Origin: a virus
IMG/VR virus record: IMGVR_UViG_3300031963_000264
Coordinates: 1 to 46,313 of that record
Strand: one strand, 5' to 3'
Length of the DNA stretch: 46,313 nucleotides
Numbering within the stretch: the first letter of the stretch is position 1; every line of letters begins with the position of its first letter. A program made the translations under genes and the position numbers. Positions 18,023 through 24,728 of the stretch are shown here, one piece after another. Under the pieces are notes generated by a model. The model had not been told where the DNA came from. It did no database searches and was given only the letters and a program-made list of their open reading frames with translations.

Positions 18023-18190
18023 CTACACCCCTTTTTTAAGAAAAGGACCCCGAAATTGTCTTTTAAGGTTGTAAGCCTGCAATTCATCGGTTGAACCTAT
18101 ACTGGATGCATAAGCCAGACTAATAACATTTCCGTCATTGTCGCACTTGGAGTTTAACCCCTTGATATTATCTCCGAAAACTGTCCAAGG
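18023..18190 (-). pseudogene. Startless open frame, possible gene remnant
   Basis: 55 sense codons (PWTVFGDNIKG to GPFLKKGV) bounded by TAG on both sides with no ATG, GTG or TTG in frame. The composition (DNDGNVISLAYASS, QAYNLKRQF) looks protein-like. Either the 3' end of a broken gene or a gene using a rare start such as ATC or ATT. Confidence 0.3.
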
Positions 18191-18213
18191 CTAAGATTGT
18201 AGCATTTGAAAAA

Positions 18214-18993
18214 TTATTCTGTCAACCTGGGTATTTGGTTGGAAATAAAAGTCTGATTGCCGCCTGCTTCGACAGGTTCTCTAAAACAGGAAATTAAACC
18301 GTATTTTGTGTGCATATAAAATGGAATGTATATCTTGTTACCAGATGTAATTAGGGTAGATTCATGCTGATGCTTTATGCCGTCAAAAATTACAATGCTT
18401 CCAGCAGATGGTTTAAGTTTTATGCCTAAATCTACAAAATTTAATTCCCCGCCCGTATAGTCGTCGTTTAAGTAAATCAAAGCAGCCAGATCCATAGATA
18501 TTTTGTCGTCATCTGTAGCACCAGCTCTTCCGCTAGCATCTACATGGATTGGCATAGATGTTCCAGTTGAGTATTTTCTAATAAGATAATTTTTACTAAT
18601 ATATTTAAGTTCAGGTAACTCTGAATTTTTAGACCAATAATAGTCTAATACTTTTTTAAATGGAATGTCTATTAACTTTAATGTTTTATAAGCCTCTTTA
18701 TGCACTACCGAGTCGGGAACTATTCTTGGCCAAATTCTGCCGTAATCATTTATTGACATGTCCCAGTCAACAAACTTGTCTACACCCATAGGAGCGCCGC
18801 CTTCTCCAGCGGCCAACGGTTTATTAATAATTATTTCATCTGTGCCTCTAGCAAAAGAATCAAGCCAAGTAGACCAATCTGGTATAACGCTTGTAATATT
18901 TTTATTGTCTTCTAGTAAAGATAAAAATTTTTTTGATTCTGGAATGGCATCTTCAAAATACCAAATATCTGGATGTAACATAGAGACTTTCAT
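18214..18993 (-). CDS. 2OG-Fe(II) oxygenase
   Basis: 259 residues; H150-V-D152 and H210 with K220 where Arg is usual; IYLNDDYTGGELNF and PSAGSIVIFDG are core strands. A TGATATAAT box (19001-19006 for the hexamer) lies seven bases before the ATG, so the mRNA may be leaderless; the same box sits just downstream of tRNA-Glu. Confidence 0.88.
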   Translation of the reverse strand: MKVSMLHPDIWYFEDAIPESKKFLSLLEDNKNITSVIPDWSTWLDSFARGTDEIIINKPLAAGEGGAPMGVDKFVDWDMSINDYGRIWPRIVPDSVVHKEAYKTLKLIDIPFKKVLDYYWSKNSELPELKYISKNYLIRKYSTGTSMPIHVDASGRAGATDDDKISMDLAALIYLNDDYTGGELNFVDLGIKLKPSAGSIVIFDGIKHQHESTLITSGNKIYIPFYMHTKYGLISCFREPVEAGGNQTFISNQIPRLTE

Positions 18994-19013
18994 ATTATCT
19001 ATTATATCAAATG

Positions 19014-19085
19014 TAGCTCCAACGGGAATCGAACCCGTCTTTCCGCCGTGAAAGGGCGATGTCCTAACCGATAGACGATGAAGCC
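19014..19085 (-). tRNA. tRNA-Glu (anticodon TTC)
   Basis: 72-nt cloverleaf: acceptor GGCTTCA/TGGAGCT with two G-U pairs, anticodon loop CTTTCAC, T arm ACGGG-TTCGATT-CCCGT. CCA is not encoded. Confidence 0.93.
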
Positions 19086-19089
19086 AAAA

Positions 19090-19182
19090 TTAAGATGCTA
19101 TAACAATAGAAAGAATTACTAAAGCCACAATAAGTGCACCAATTGTAAGTAATCCTTCTGGTGTCATTTTATTTGGTTCCAT
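19090..19182 (-). CDS. 30-residue membrane microprotein between tRNA genes
   Basis: MEPNKMTPEG followed by a hydrophobic helix LLTIGALIVALVILSIVIAS. A strong AAGGAGGT lies six bases before the ATG. Sits between tRNA-Asn and tRNA-Glu in the same direction, so it is probably cotranscribed and freed by tRNA processing. Confidence 0.65.
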   Translation of the reverse strand: MEPNKMTPEGLLTIGALIVALVILSIVIAS

Positions 19183-19204
19183 ATTTACCTCCTTGTAATA
19201 TATG

Positions 19205-19277
19205 CTGGTCCACCTGGACTCGAACCAGGAACCCCTGAGTTAACAGCTCAGTGCTCTGCCGATTGAGCTATGGACCA
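19205..19277 (-). tRNA. tRNA-Asn (anticodon GTT)
   Basis: 73-nt cloverleaf: acceptor TGGTCCA/TGGACCA, anticodon stem CTGAG/CTCAG with loop CTGTTAA, T arm CCTGG-TTCGAGT-CCAGG, discriminator G followed by CA. Confidence 0.93.
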
Positions 19278-19314
19278 ATAGTGTTTAGTATACTATATTT
19301 GCTATAATATACAT

Positions 19315-20028
19315 ATGTTTCAAAATAACAATAATTTAATTAAATTAGCCAATGAGATATATGTATATAAAAATTTTATTTCAAATGAAGAAGCAGATAA
19401 ATATACAGAAATTGTAAATGGGTTTCACGATGATTATTGGTTAAATAAAGATAAATGGGATCATGACTCTGAAATTAAAGCACCTAATCAAGTTTTTCAA
19501 GGAGATGCTTTATTAGACGAATTGTGGAAAAAAACAGAAGAATTTTTTGGACCAGAGTATAAGCCACTTCCATCTAATGGAGTTTCTAAAATGATAGAAG
19601 GTCAATCTTTAGAGGTTCATTGGGATAGTCCAGGACATCCAGATGATCACGACGAAGGAAGTTTAATTGGATACTTTGATGCTATTGAAAAAGGAAACTT
19701 ATACGATCCGCACAATACTTGTCATATAGTGCAGTACGGATTTGTAGTATACATAAATGATTTTGAAGGCGGGGAGCTATTTTATCCAGAACAAGAGGTA
19801 GAATACAAACCAGAGAAGGGCGACCTTGTTATCCACAGTGCAAGCAAAAAATATAGACATGGAGTAAAAGCTGTAACAAAAGGTCCTAGATATGCCCATA
19901 CAAACTTTATTGTAGCATCTGAAGAAAATGTTCCTACATTAGAGCAATATCAGGAAACTGAATTTAATCAAAAAATGTTGCAAGAAGCTTTAGATAAAAA
20001 TATAAACGCCCCCATCTGGGTTAAGTAA
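19315..20028 (+). CDS. 2OG-Fe(II) oxygenase
   Basis: 237 residues; H102-W-D104, H182 and R192; VVYINDFEGGELFYPEQ and PEKGDLVIH form the core. TGCTATAAT (19300-19308) is followed by six bases and the ATG, predicting a leaderless mRNA. It precedes the early module but lacks that module's promoter type. Confidence 0.88.
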   Translation: MFQNNNNLIKLANEIYVYKNFISNEEADKYTEIVNGFHDDYWLNKDKWDHDSEIKAPNQVFQGDALLDELWKKTEEFFGPEYKPLPSNGVSKMIEGQSLEVHWDSPGHPDDHDEGSLIGYFDAIEKGNLYDPHNTCHIVQYGFVVYINDFEGGELFYPEQEVEYKPEKGDLVIHSASKKYRHGVKAVTKGPRYAHTNFIVASEENVPTLEQYQETEFNQKMLQEALDKNINAPIWVK

Positions 20029-20128
20029 TCTTTCTTAAATCCCCCCATATATATCCATATAATCCTAGTTGACTATAATATCAGATTTCATAAAATGTTA
20101 ATAGAGATTTTATTTGTATGATCCATGG

Positions 20129-20229
20129 TTTTAAAATGTCCGATTTGTCCTATTAGAGCGACCATATGTGGGGTATATCACACGATTTAGAAAAGATTTA
20201 TTTTAAAATGTCCGACATGTCCGATTTGT
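20129..20229 (+). repeat. ATGTCCGATTTGT repeats upstream of the early module
   Basis: TTTTAAAATGTCCGA occurs at 20129-20143 and 20201-20215; ATGTCCGATTTGT at 20136-20148 and 20217-20229. A third ATGTCCGATTTGT lies at 31481-31493, past the other end of the module. The 20041-20371 spacer holds these, a promoter and a structured leader; no gene is seen in it. Confidence 0.7.
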
Positions 20230-20239
20230 GAGTGGCAAA

Positions 20240-20262
20240 ATGTCAGTGCCCCCTTATATGAT
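20240..20262 (+). promoter_or_regulatory. Early promoter 1 (ATGTCAGT box, TATGAT)
   Basis: ATGTCA 20240-20245, 11 bp, TATGAT 20257-20262. Drives the leader at 20287 and the gene at 20372. Confidence 0.65.
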
Positions 20263-20286
20263 TATAGTATAACAAAATAAAGAATT

Positions 20287-20340
20287 AGAGCGTGAGCCTA
20301 GCAAATAACCCGAAAGGTGAGCCTAGCGAATAACCGCTCT
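20287..20340 (+). promoter_or_regulatory. Structured leader with 19-nt direct repeats
   Basis: AGAGCG (20287-20292) can pair with CGCTCT (20335-20340), enclosing two copies of GTGAGCCTAGC(A/G)AATAACC (20292-20310, 20317-20335). Lies in the 5' UTR of the first early gene; possible cis-acting RNA. Confidence 0.5.
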
Positions 20341-20371
20341 CAACTAAAATTATCTACGAAAGGATAAATAA

Positions 20372-20551
20372 ATGAATAACTTAGACGATATCTATACCGA
20401 ACTTTTGTTCGAATATAATCATGGAGGTATCAAGCCTGATACCGTTAGCCGTCTTAGACTTACTAAGTCTGAGCGTGTAGGTCTGCTACGCTTAATAATG
20501 GCAGATGTGCCTAGATGCGATACCGCATGTGAGGTATCTCACACCCTCTAA
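20372..20551 (+). CDS. Hypothetical protein, first early-module gene
   Basis: 59 residues (MNNLDDIYTELLFEYNHGG), mixed charge, helical. ACGAAAGGA lies upstream. Its stop is inside a hairpin CACACCC/GGGTGTG. Function unknown. Confidence 0.65.
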   Translation: MNNLDDIYTELLFEYNHGGIKPDTVSRLRLTKSERVGLLRLIMADVPRCDTACEVSHTL

Positions 20552-20571
20552 GGGGTGTGTCGCCTTGCCGA

Positions 20572-20594
20572 TTGTCGGTTAGGTATGCTAAGGT
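20572..20594 (+). promoter_or_regulatory. Early promoter 2 (TTGTCGGT box, weak -10 TAAGGT)
   Basis: TTGTCG 20572-20577, 11 bp, TAAGGT 20589-20594; precedes the gene at 20628. Confidence 0.5.
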
Positions 20595-20627
20595 TTCACC
20601 ATAACAACAACGAAAGAAGGTAAGAAA

Positions 20628-20726
20628 ATGGATAACATGGATAAGATAAACGAGGCGATAGAAGCCTTACAACAAGCAAACAAAGTGTTTGCTGAGATGT
20701 TTGGAATTGATGAGGAGAATAACTAA
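20628..20726 (+). CDS. Small hypothetical protein
   Basis: 32 residues, MDNMDKINEAIEALQQANK..., one amphipathic helix. Preceded by AACGAAAGAAGG. First of five closely packed small genes. Confidence 0.6.
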   Translation: MDNMDKINEAIEALQQANKVFAEMFGIDEENN

Positions 20727-20727
20727 T

Positions 20728-20841
20728 ATGCTATTTTTTGATTGGGTAGAGGATTATCCTCATATTGTTTTGCCTATTGTGTTAGGCACGATAACTATAA
20801 TTGCTATTGTCGGTGCTATTGTTAATGGAGGTAATAACTAA
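20728..20841 (+). CDS. Small membrane protein
   Basis: 37 residues with one membrane helix (IVLPIVLGTITIIAIVGAIV). Starts one base after the previous stop and overlaps the next start as TAATG. Confidence 0.65.
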   Translation: MLFFDWVEDYPHIVLPIVLGTITIIAIVGAIVNGGNN

Positions 20842-21014
20842 TGATGACTAAATGGGACACTATCCAACTAGATGTGGCAGACGCTTATACACACTTAGAC
20901 GAATTAGAAAAACTAGATAAACACAATAGCGAAACGCTATTTGATGAGGACATGATTAGCCTTGATGAGATAATCGAAAATGAATTAACACTAGATTGGG
21001 AGGAGGCAGAATAA
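20841..21014 (+). CDS. Small acidic protein
   Basis: 57 residues (MMTKWDTIQLDVADAYTHL), very acidic C terminus. GGAGGT lies just upstream in the preceding gene; coupled TAATG start. Confidence 0.65.
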   Translation: MMTKWDTIQLDVADAYTHLDELEKLDKHNSETLFDEDMISLDEIIENELTLDWEEAE

Positions 21015-21152
21015 ATGGAATTATACTTAGACTTAAACGCATTTGGTTTATACGCTGATAGCATAGGATTACAAATTAGTATTCCGACATGGCTATTAGT
21101 AGGCACTATCGCATTTATCTATTCGATTAAATTAATTAGGAGAGATAAATAA
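21015..21152 (+). CDS. Small membrane protein
   Basis: 45 residues with a helix PTWLLVGTIAFIYSIKL and a basic end (IRRDK). GGAGGA lies upstream of the ATG at the end of the previous gene. Confidence 0.65.
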   Translation: MELYLDLNAFGLYADSIGLQISIPTWLLVGTIAFIYSIKLIRRDK

Positions 21153-21251
21153 ATGGCTAACCCTAGCGGATTTTATACCTGCCCTAAATGTGGCAGGTTA
21201 AACGCAGGCGCATATACTAAATGCGTATGTGAGCAAACTCACAAAGAATAG
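21153..21251 (+). CDS. Zinc-ribbon microprotein
   Basis: 32 residues with YTCPKCGRLN and KCVCEQ, a four-Cys metal site. AGGAGA precedes the ATG. Last gene of this small operon. Confidence 0.65.
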   Translation: MANPSGFYTCPKCGRLNAGAYTKCVCEQTHKE

Positions 21252-21260
21252 ACGGCGTGT

Positions 21261-21276
21261 CGCCTTGACAAAGGCG
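21261..21276 (+). terminator. Hairpin after the five-gene operon
   Basis: CGCCTT-GACA-AAGGCG, perfect 6-bp stem, followed by an imperfect GCCCCCAA/TTGTGGGC stem (21283-21302). No clear T-run. Confidence 0.45.
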
Positions 21277-21304
21277 ATAGCTGCCCCCAATCTTTTGTGG
21301 GCGG

Positions 21305-21378
21305 TTATCCACAGGTTTACGCACAGATGTGGAAAAACCCTGAAAATTTGTGGATAACTTCGGGCGTGTCGTGGATAA
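21305..21378 (+). other. DnaA-box cluster, possible replication origin
   Basis: TTATCCACA at 21305-21313, its exact reverse complement TGTGGATAA at 21349-21357, a one-mismatch copy CGTGGATAA at 21370-21378, and TGTGGAAAA near 21329. Three near-consensus boxes in 74 bp in a non-coding region suggest an origin or DnaA-titration site. The 21252-21521 spacer contains these, tandem repeats, a palindrome and one early promoter. Confidence 0.5.
21316..21346 (+). repeat. Bipartite intergenic element copy 1
   Basis: TTTACG 21316-21321, 16 nt, CCCTGAAAA 21338-21346; lies within the DnaA-box cluster. Confidence 0.65.
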
Positions 21379-21391
21379 CTTCGGGCGTGTC
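21350..21391 (+). repeat. 21-nt tandem repeat containing DnaA-like boxes
   Basis: Two perfect copies of GTGGATAACTTCGGGCGTGTC (21 nt: 21350-21370 and 21371-21391) followed by TGGCGTGTCG. GGCGTGTC recurs in several other spacers of the module. Confidence 0.9.
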
Positions 21392-21401
21392 TGGCGTGTC
21401 G

Positions 21402-21421
21402 CATGTGATTATGATCACATG
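21402..21421 (+). promoter_or_regulatory. CRP/GlxR-type palindrome
   Basis: CATGTGAT-TATG-ATCACATG contains TGTGA-N6-TCACA, the exact consensus of CRP-family regulators including actinobacterial GlxR/Cmr. Lies between the DnaA boxes and an early promoter. Confidence 0.5.
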
Positions 21422-21467
21422 AGTTGAGCGTCTCAAAATATGGAATTACTCACAAGTAATATGCAAA

Positions 21468-21490
21468 TTGTCGGTGGGGTCTAGTATAAT
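21468..21490 (+). promoter_or_regulatory. Early promoter 3 (TTGTCGGT box)
   Basis: TTGTCG 21468-21473, 11 bp, TATAAT 21485-21490; upstream of the gene at 21522. Confidence 0.75.
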
Positions 21491-21521
21491 ATCGGCATAA
21501 CCAAAAAGAAAGAAGGTTGCA

Positions 21522-21716
21522 ATGTCTGCAAATATCTACACAATAGAAAACCTGTTAGTGGGTAAACACTATCGATCAAATACTTTGGAAGGCGAAATTG
21601 TTTCTGCCGAAAAAGATCCTCGTGCTACATTCTACGGAATGAATATCGAAAGTTATTTAGTGGAAGTTGGTTCAGCCCGTAAGGTGCGAACTGTTGGCGT
21701 AAAGGTTGGTGAATAA
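21522..21716 (+). CDS. Small beta-rich hypothetical protein
   Basis: 64 residues, alternating hydrophobic pattern like a small SH3/KOW-type barrel (VGKHYRS...GEIVSAEK...SYLVEVGSARKVRTVGV). Similar in layout to the protein at 24753-24896. GAAGG precedes the ATG. Confidence 0.7.
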   Translation: MSANIYTIENLLVGKHYRSNTLEGEIVSAEKDPRATFYGMNIESYLVEVGSARKVRTVGVKVGE

Positions 21717-21862
21717 TGGGATATGTAGAAATTTTTCGCTTAAATGATGAAGGTGCTGGCTGGGTAGATTTATCCGAAGCCACGCCTTCAGAATTACTTA
21801 ATTTAGAAATTGGCTTAGAGTTAGAAGGCTCTCCAGTTTTGCCAATTGTCAGTGATAACTGA
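21716..21862 (+). CDS. Small acidic hypothetical protein
   Basis: 48 residues (MGYVEIFRLNDEGAGWVDLS). Start coupled to the previous stop (TAATG). Its 3' end contains the next early promoter. Confidence 0.6.
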   Translation: MGYVEIFRLNDEGAGWVDLSEATPSELLNLEIGLELEGSPVLPIVSDN

Positions 21863-21868
21863 TACAAT
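21846..21868 (+). promoter_or_regulatory. Early promoter 4 (TTGTCAGT box)
   Basis: TTGTCA 21846-21851, 11 bp, TACAAT 21863-21868; the box is inside the preceding coding sequence. Confidence 0.7.
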
Positions 21869-21895
21869 ACTGCTAAATAAACGGAAGGAAATAAA

Positions 21896-22027
21896 ATGGG
21901 AAATATCGCAGAAATAATTGGCGTAGAGTGTGATGAATGCGGTGGCGCAGGATTTGTATTCTATGGAGATGAAAAAGAATTTGACGTTAAAAGTTGCGAT
22001 TGCGCTTTAGAAACTTGGGGGATTTAA
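21896..22027 (+). CDS. Zinc-ribbon-like small protein
   Basis: 43 residues with ECDECGGAG and SCDCAL, similar to half of a DnaJ-type zinc finger. GGAAGGAAA precedes the ATG; ends in TAATG overlap with the next gene. Confidence 0.65.
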   Translation: MGNIAEIIGVECDECGGAGFVFYGDEKEFDVKSCDCALETWGI

Positions 22028-22227
22028 TGTTTAAACTATTTACTTGGTATGACGGCAAACTAGAATTTACACACCAATTCTCTGACGCATTAGAAGCGTT
22101 TGAGGCTTTTGCTAGATGTAAAGATCACGGTTTTGCTAATGAATACGCAACCTATAATTTAGAAATGCCTAATGGCAAAATGTATACTAAAAACTTTAAT
22201 CAGATTGGTTTGGTGTCTGCTAAATGA
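22027..22227 (+). CDS. Small hypothetical protein
   Basis: 66 residues (MFKLFTWYDGKLEFTHQF); the TAATG start is preferred over upstream in-frame starts inside the previous gene. Aromatic-rich. Function unknown. Confidence 0.65.
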   Translation: MFKLFTWYDGKLEFTHQFSDALEAFEAFARCKDHGFANEYATYNLEMPNGKMYTKNFNQIGLVSAK

Positions 22228-22415
22228 TGACAAAAAAACATTTTAAAGAAATTGCTACAATTTTAAAATATAACTCTAACAAAACTCACCCCGCTATTTT
22301 TTCTAAAATGGTTTTAGATTTTGCGGAGTTGTGTGCCAAAGAGAATTCTAATTTTAATGTAAATAAATTCTATGAGGCAAGCGGTTATAATGTTCCAAAC
22401 TTCTCTTCTAAATAA
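22224..22415 (+). CDS. Small hypothetical protein
   Basis: 63 residues (MMTKKHFKEIATILKYN...VLDFAELCAKENSNFNVNKFYEA), a pattern seen in many small phage proteins. ATGA overlap with the previous gene. Confidence 0.7.
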   Translation: MMTKKHFKEIATILKYNSNKTHPAIFSKMVLDFAELCAKENSNFNVNKFYEASGYNVPNFSSK

Positions 22416-22518
22416 AGTAAAACGCATTCAGGAATTGCGCCGATCAAATGCGGCGCAACCTGTTCGCAATAAAAAAAAATATACTAGAAAAATAAAACAT
22501 AAAAAAGCTTCTAATTAA
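22390..22518 (+). CDS. Small basic protein
   Basis: 42 residues, very Lys/Arg-rich (VKRIQELRRSNAAQPVRNKKKYTRKIKHKK), overlapping the previous gene by 26 bases in another frame. GAGG is 14 bases upstream, so the start is weak. Could bind nucleic acid. Confidence 0.4.
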   Translation: MFQTSLLNKVKRIQELRRSNAAQPVRNKKKYTRKIKHKKASN

Positions 22519-22571
22519 TTATTAGAACAAACGTTCGATGCGCCCACAAACCCTGTGGGGGCATTTTGTGA

Positions 22572-22602
22572 TTTACGCCACATTAAAAAAATCCCCCGAA
22601 AT
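22572..22602 (+). repeat. Bipartite intergenic element copy 2
   Basis: TTTACG 22572-22577, 16 nt, CCCCGAAAT 22594-22602; preceded by a GCCCACA/TGTGGGGGC hairpin with TTTT (22542-22567). Confidence 0.65.
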
Positions 22603-22623
22603 CTGCGGCGTGTCGATTTGTAA

Positions 22624-22646
22624 ATGTCAGTGTGATCTGTTAGTAT
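22624..22646 (+). promoter_or_regulatory. Early promoter 5 (ATGTCAGT box)
   Basis: ATGTCA 22624-22629, 11 bp, TAGTAT 22641-22646; drives the gene at 22673. Confidence 0.65.
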
Positions 22647-22672
22647 TCCATTACTTAACGAAAGGTCAACTA

Positions 22673-22828
22673 ATGAACGATATCAATTCATGCTACTGTA
22701 CTAATCACTCTATTTGCACAATTTGTGCCCGTGGCTATACTACGGAAGGCATGGCCGTGTATGATCGTGATCTAGCAGCTGATTGGGCTATGACACGCAT
22801 GGCAGATGCAGAGATGGGTGACCTCTAA
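22673..22828 (+). CDS. Cys-rich small protein
   Basis: 51 residues from the ATG after ACGAAAGGTC; CYCTNHSICTICARG suggests zinc binding. An upstream in-frame extension would run through the promoter and is rejected. Ends TAATG. Confidence 0.7.
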   Translation: MNDINSCYCTNHSICTICARGYTTEGMAVYDRDLAADWAMTRMADAEMGDL

Positions 22829-22850
22829 TGTCACCTGCCCCTGCTATAAT
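22828..22850 (+). promoter_or_regulatory. Early promoter 6 (partial box ATGTCACC)
   Basis: ATGTCA 22828-22833, 11 bp, TATAAT 22845-22850 with TGC before it. The two bases after the hexamer differ from the other boxes. Would start transcription at about 22857. Confidence 0.45.
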
Positions 22851-22857
22851 TACCCCC

Positions 22858-23577
22858 ATGTTAAAAAGATCTAATGACAGAAAAGTAACTAATTTAGTTT
22901 CTAAAAATGGTAAGACCCCTGCCATTGCTAATACATTCGGGTTGCCTGCTGGTAAAGCATTCTCATGTCCTGGCGCTACTAGCATATGCGAAAGCGTGTG
23001 TTATGCTGGCAAATTAGAAAAAGTTTATAAAGGTGTAAGAGACGTGCTCATGCACAATTGGAATTTATTAAAAGACGCTGATGAGCCTACTATGGTAGAC
23101 CTATTAGAAAATATGATTAATGATTTTAGAAAAGATTGTGAAAAGAAAAATGCTAAATTATTATTCCGTATCCACTGGGATGGAGATTTCTTTAATGATA
23201 CCTATGCACGTGCATGGCAATACGTAATCTTAACTAATGCTGATATTCAATTCTGGGTTTATACACGAGTTAAGTCTGCTGCGCTTATTCTAGATAACAT
23301 TGCTAATCTATCTCTTTATTATTCTACGGATGATGAGAATAAAGATATAGCGCATGATCTGCGTAAGACTGGTACTAAAATTAGATTGGCTTATCTTGGG
23401 AAGACTTTTGCCGTTACCGAAAATACTATGAAAGAATTAATTGGTAAGCCTGGCGCTAAGTGTCCTGAAAACAATAAAAGCATTCCATTAATTTCTGCTA
23501 GCGGTTCTGCTTGCGTATCTTGCGGATTGTGTGTTTATGGTAAAGCAGATATTAGATTTTCTGCTACTAAGAAATAG
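22858..23577 (+). CDS. GP88-family phage protein
   Basis: 239 residues from the ATG at 22858 (MLKRSNDRKVTNLVSKN); a start at 22828 (ten residues longer, TAATG-coupled) is also open, but that extension overlaps a -10 box and is Pro-rich. Matches the actinophage gene-product-88 family: GLPAGKAFSCPGATSICESVCYAG, a central RIHWDGDFFND, and C-terminal CVSCGLCVYG. The many cysteines suggest a metal or Fe-S site. Biochemical role of the family is not known. Confidence 0.85.
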   Translation: MLKRSNDRKVTNLVSKNGKTPAIANTFGLPAGKAFSCPGATSICESVCYAGKLEKVYKGVRDVLMHNWNLLKDADEPTMVDLLENMINDFRKDCEKKNAKLLFRIHWDGDFFNDTYARAWQYVILTNADIQFWVYTRVKSAALILDNIANLSLYYSTDDENKDIAHDLRKTGTKIRLAYLGKTFAVTENTMKELIGKPGAKCPENNKSIPLISASGSACVSCGLCVYGKADIRFSATKK

Positions 23578-23582
23578 GGCCC

Positions 23583-23711
23583 ATGGATTTTTTGTTAGGT
23601 GAAATAATTGGCGCCTTATTAAGTTTATTTATAATCGCTCCATTTATAATTTTTTTATTTGTTGCCACATATACTAAACCAGATAAAGATGAAAACGGGC
23701 TTAGCGGATAA
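23583..23711 (+). CDS. Small membrane protein
   Basis: 42 residues with one long hydrophobic helix (ALLSLFIIAPFIIFLFVA) and a charged tail. No clear ribosome-binding site; six bases after the GP88 gene, so reinitiation is possible. Confidence 0.5.
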   Translation: MDFLLGEIIGALLSLFIIAPFIIFLFVATYTKPDKDENGLSG

Positions 23712-23745
23712 AAGGCGCCCACACACCTGCGGGGTCGGGCGTGTC

Positions 23746-23776
23746 TTTAAGAGTGTGATATAAAACACCCTGGAAT
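23746..23776 (+). repeat. Bipartite intergenic element copy 3
   Basis: TTTAAG 23746-23751 (one mismatch), 16 nt, CCCTGGAAT 23768-23776. Confidence 0.55.
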
Positions 23777-23795
23777 TTGTGGCGTGTTTTAGATA

Positions 23796-23818
23796 ATGTC
23801 AGTTAGGCCTGCTATAAT
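23796..23818 (+). promoter_or_regulatory. Early promoter 7 (ATGTCAGT box)
   Basis: ATGTCA 23796-23801, 11 bp, TATAAT 23813-23818; upstream of the gene at 23845. Confidence 0.75.
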
Positions 23819-23844
23819 TCCACTAATCAAACGAAAGGAAATAC

Positions 23845-24105
23845 ATGCAAACAATGCTAGATACAACGAATTGGGTCTCTTACCCATTCGAAGTTAATGG
23901 AGTTAAGTTTAACTCTATGCTAGACCCACAAGGCTCTTTCTATCCTAAAGTAGAACGCTTGCCTGCTGGAATGTTTACTGCTGAAAATATCCGCATGACA
24001 CTAGAACTTATTGGCGACCCAACTCAACTAAGCGTTGAGGAATTGCAGGATGAGTTAGATAGAGTAAATGCTGGTGCTTCTGAGGCTCTAGTAGTTTTAG
24101 CCTAA
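23845..24105 (+). CDS. Hypothetical protein
   Basis: 86 residues (MQTMLDTTNWVSYPFEVNGVKF), beta N-terminal half, helical acidic C-terminal half. ACGAAAGGAAA before the ATG. Function unknown. Confidence 0.75.
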   Translation: MQTMLDTTNWVSYPFEVNGVKFNSMLDPQGSFYPKVERLPAGMFTAENIRMTLELIGDPTQLSVEELQDELDRVNAGASEALVVLA

Positions 24106-24107
24106 TA

Positions 24108-24130
24108 ATGTCGGTGGGTAGGTGTATAAT
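24108..24130 (+). promoter_or_regulatory. Early promoter 8 (ATGTCGGT box)
   Basis: ATGTCG 24108-24113, 11 bp, TATAAT 24125-24130; the -10 is framed by an inverted repeat GGGTAG/CTACCC (24116-24136). Confidence 0.75.
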
Positions 24131-24159
24131 CTACCCACTACAACAACGAAAGGAAATAA

Positions 24160-24435
24160 ATGTTAGCAACGGCAATATCATTAGCAGAGGCTACAAAAAA
24201 AGCAATATATGATGAGGAAATATTATCGTTAGCAGGTGAATTACACACACGCAGAAATGAGCTAACAGATAACCAATTTCCTAAATATATTTATATGTAT
24301 TCAGTAGCATTAGCAAGCAAGGTAGCAGACCTTACTACTAAAGTACTATTAACAGAGAAAGAAATGTCAGACCTTGTTGATAGTATTAGCGAAATGGAAA
24401 ACCTATCCGAAACTATACTAGAGGAGTTAGAATAA
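24160..24435 (+). CDS. Hypothetical helical protein
   Basis: 91 residues, heptad-like pattern through most of its length (LATAISLAEATKKAIYD...). CAACGAAAGGAAA upstream. Abuts the next gene. Confidence 0.75.
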   Translation: MLATAISLAEATKKAIYDEEILSLAGELHTRRNELTDNQFPKYIYMYSVALASKVADLTTKVLLTEKEMSDLVDSISEMENLSETILEELE

Positions 24436-24705
24436 ATGGGACTAAATACAGCAATGGACTTGGCTGAGAGTTTTGACTTAGATCAAGCAATACTAATACA
24501 CTTACAAGGTAATCATTATCCACCCGTACCTGCATCAATGGTACAGCCATGTATCGATGCTATCGATGCTTACTATGAGGACGACTACGATAAGATGATC
24601 GTATTACCTGAAGGCGTACTATGGAAGGGCAGAGATCAAGCACCTGCTTCAGCAATCATAGAAGCGCATCACCTAGAAGCGTGGCTACCTGAAACCGACT
24701 ACTAA
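24436..24705 (+). CDS. Hypothetical protein
   Basis: 89 residues, acidic (DAYYEDDYDKMIVLPEGVLWKG). Starts directly after the preceding stop; same operon. Function unknown. Confidence 0.7.
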   Translation: MGLNTAMDLAESFDLDQAILIHLQGNHYPPVPASMVQPCIDAIDAYYEDDYDKMIVLPEGVLWKGRDQAPASAIIEAHHLEAWLPETDY

Positions 24706-24728
24706 TTGTCGGTGGAGGGTGCTATAAT
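24706..24728 (+). promoter_or_regulatory. Early promoter 9 (TTGTCGGT box)
   Basis: TTGTCG 24706-24711, 11 bp, TATAAT 24723-24728, directly after the preceding stop. Confidence 0.75.

Noticed and set aside
18040-18200. Spacer considered as a tmRNA or other structured RNA
   Set aside because: No tRNA-like ends, no CCA or T-loop; the opposite strand is an open protein-like frame.
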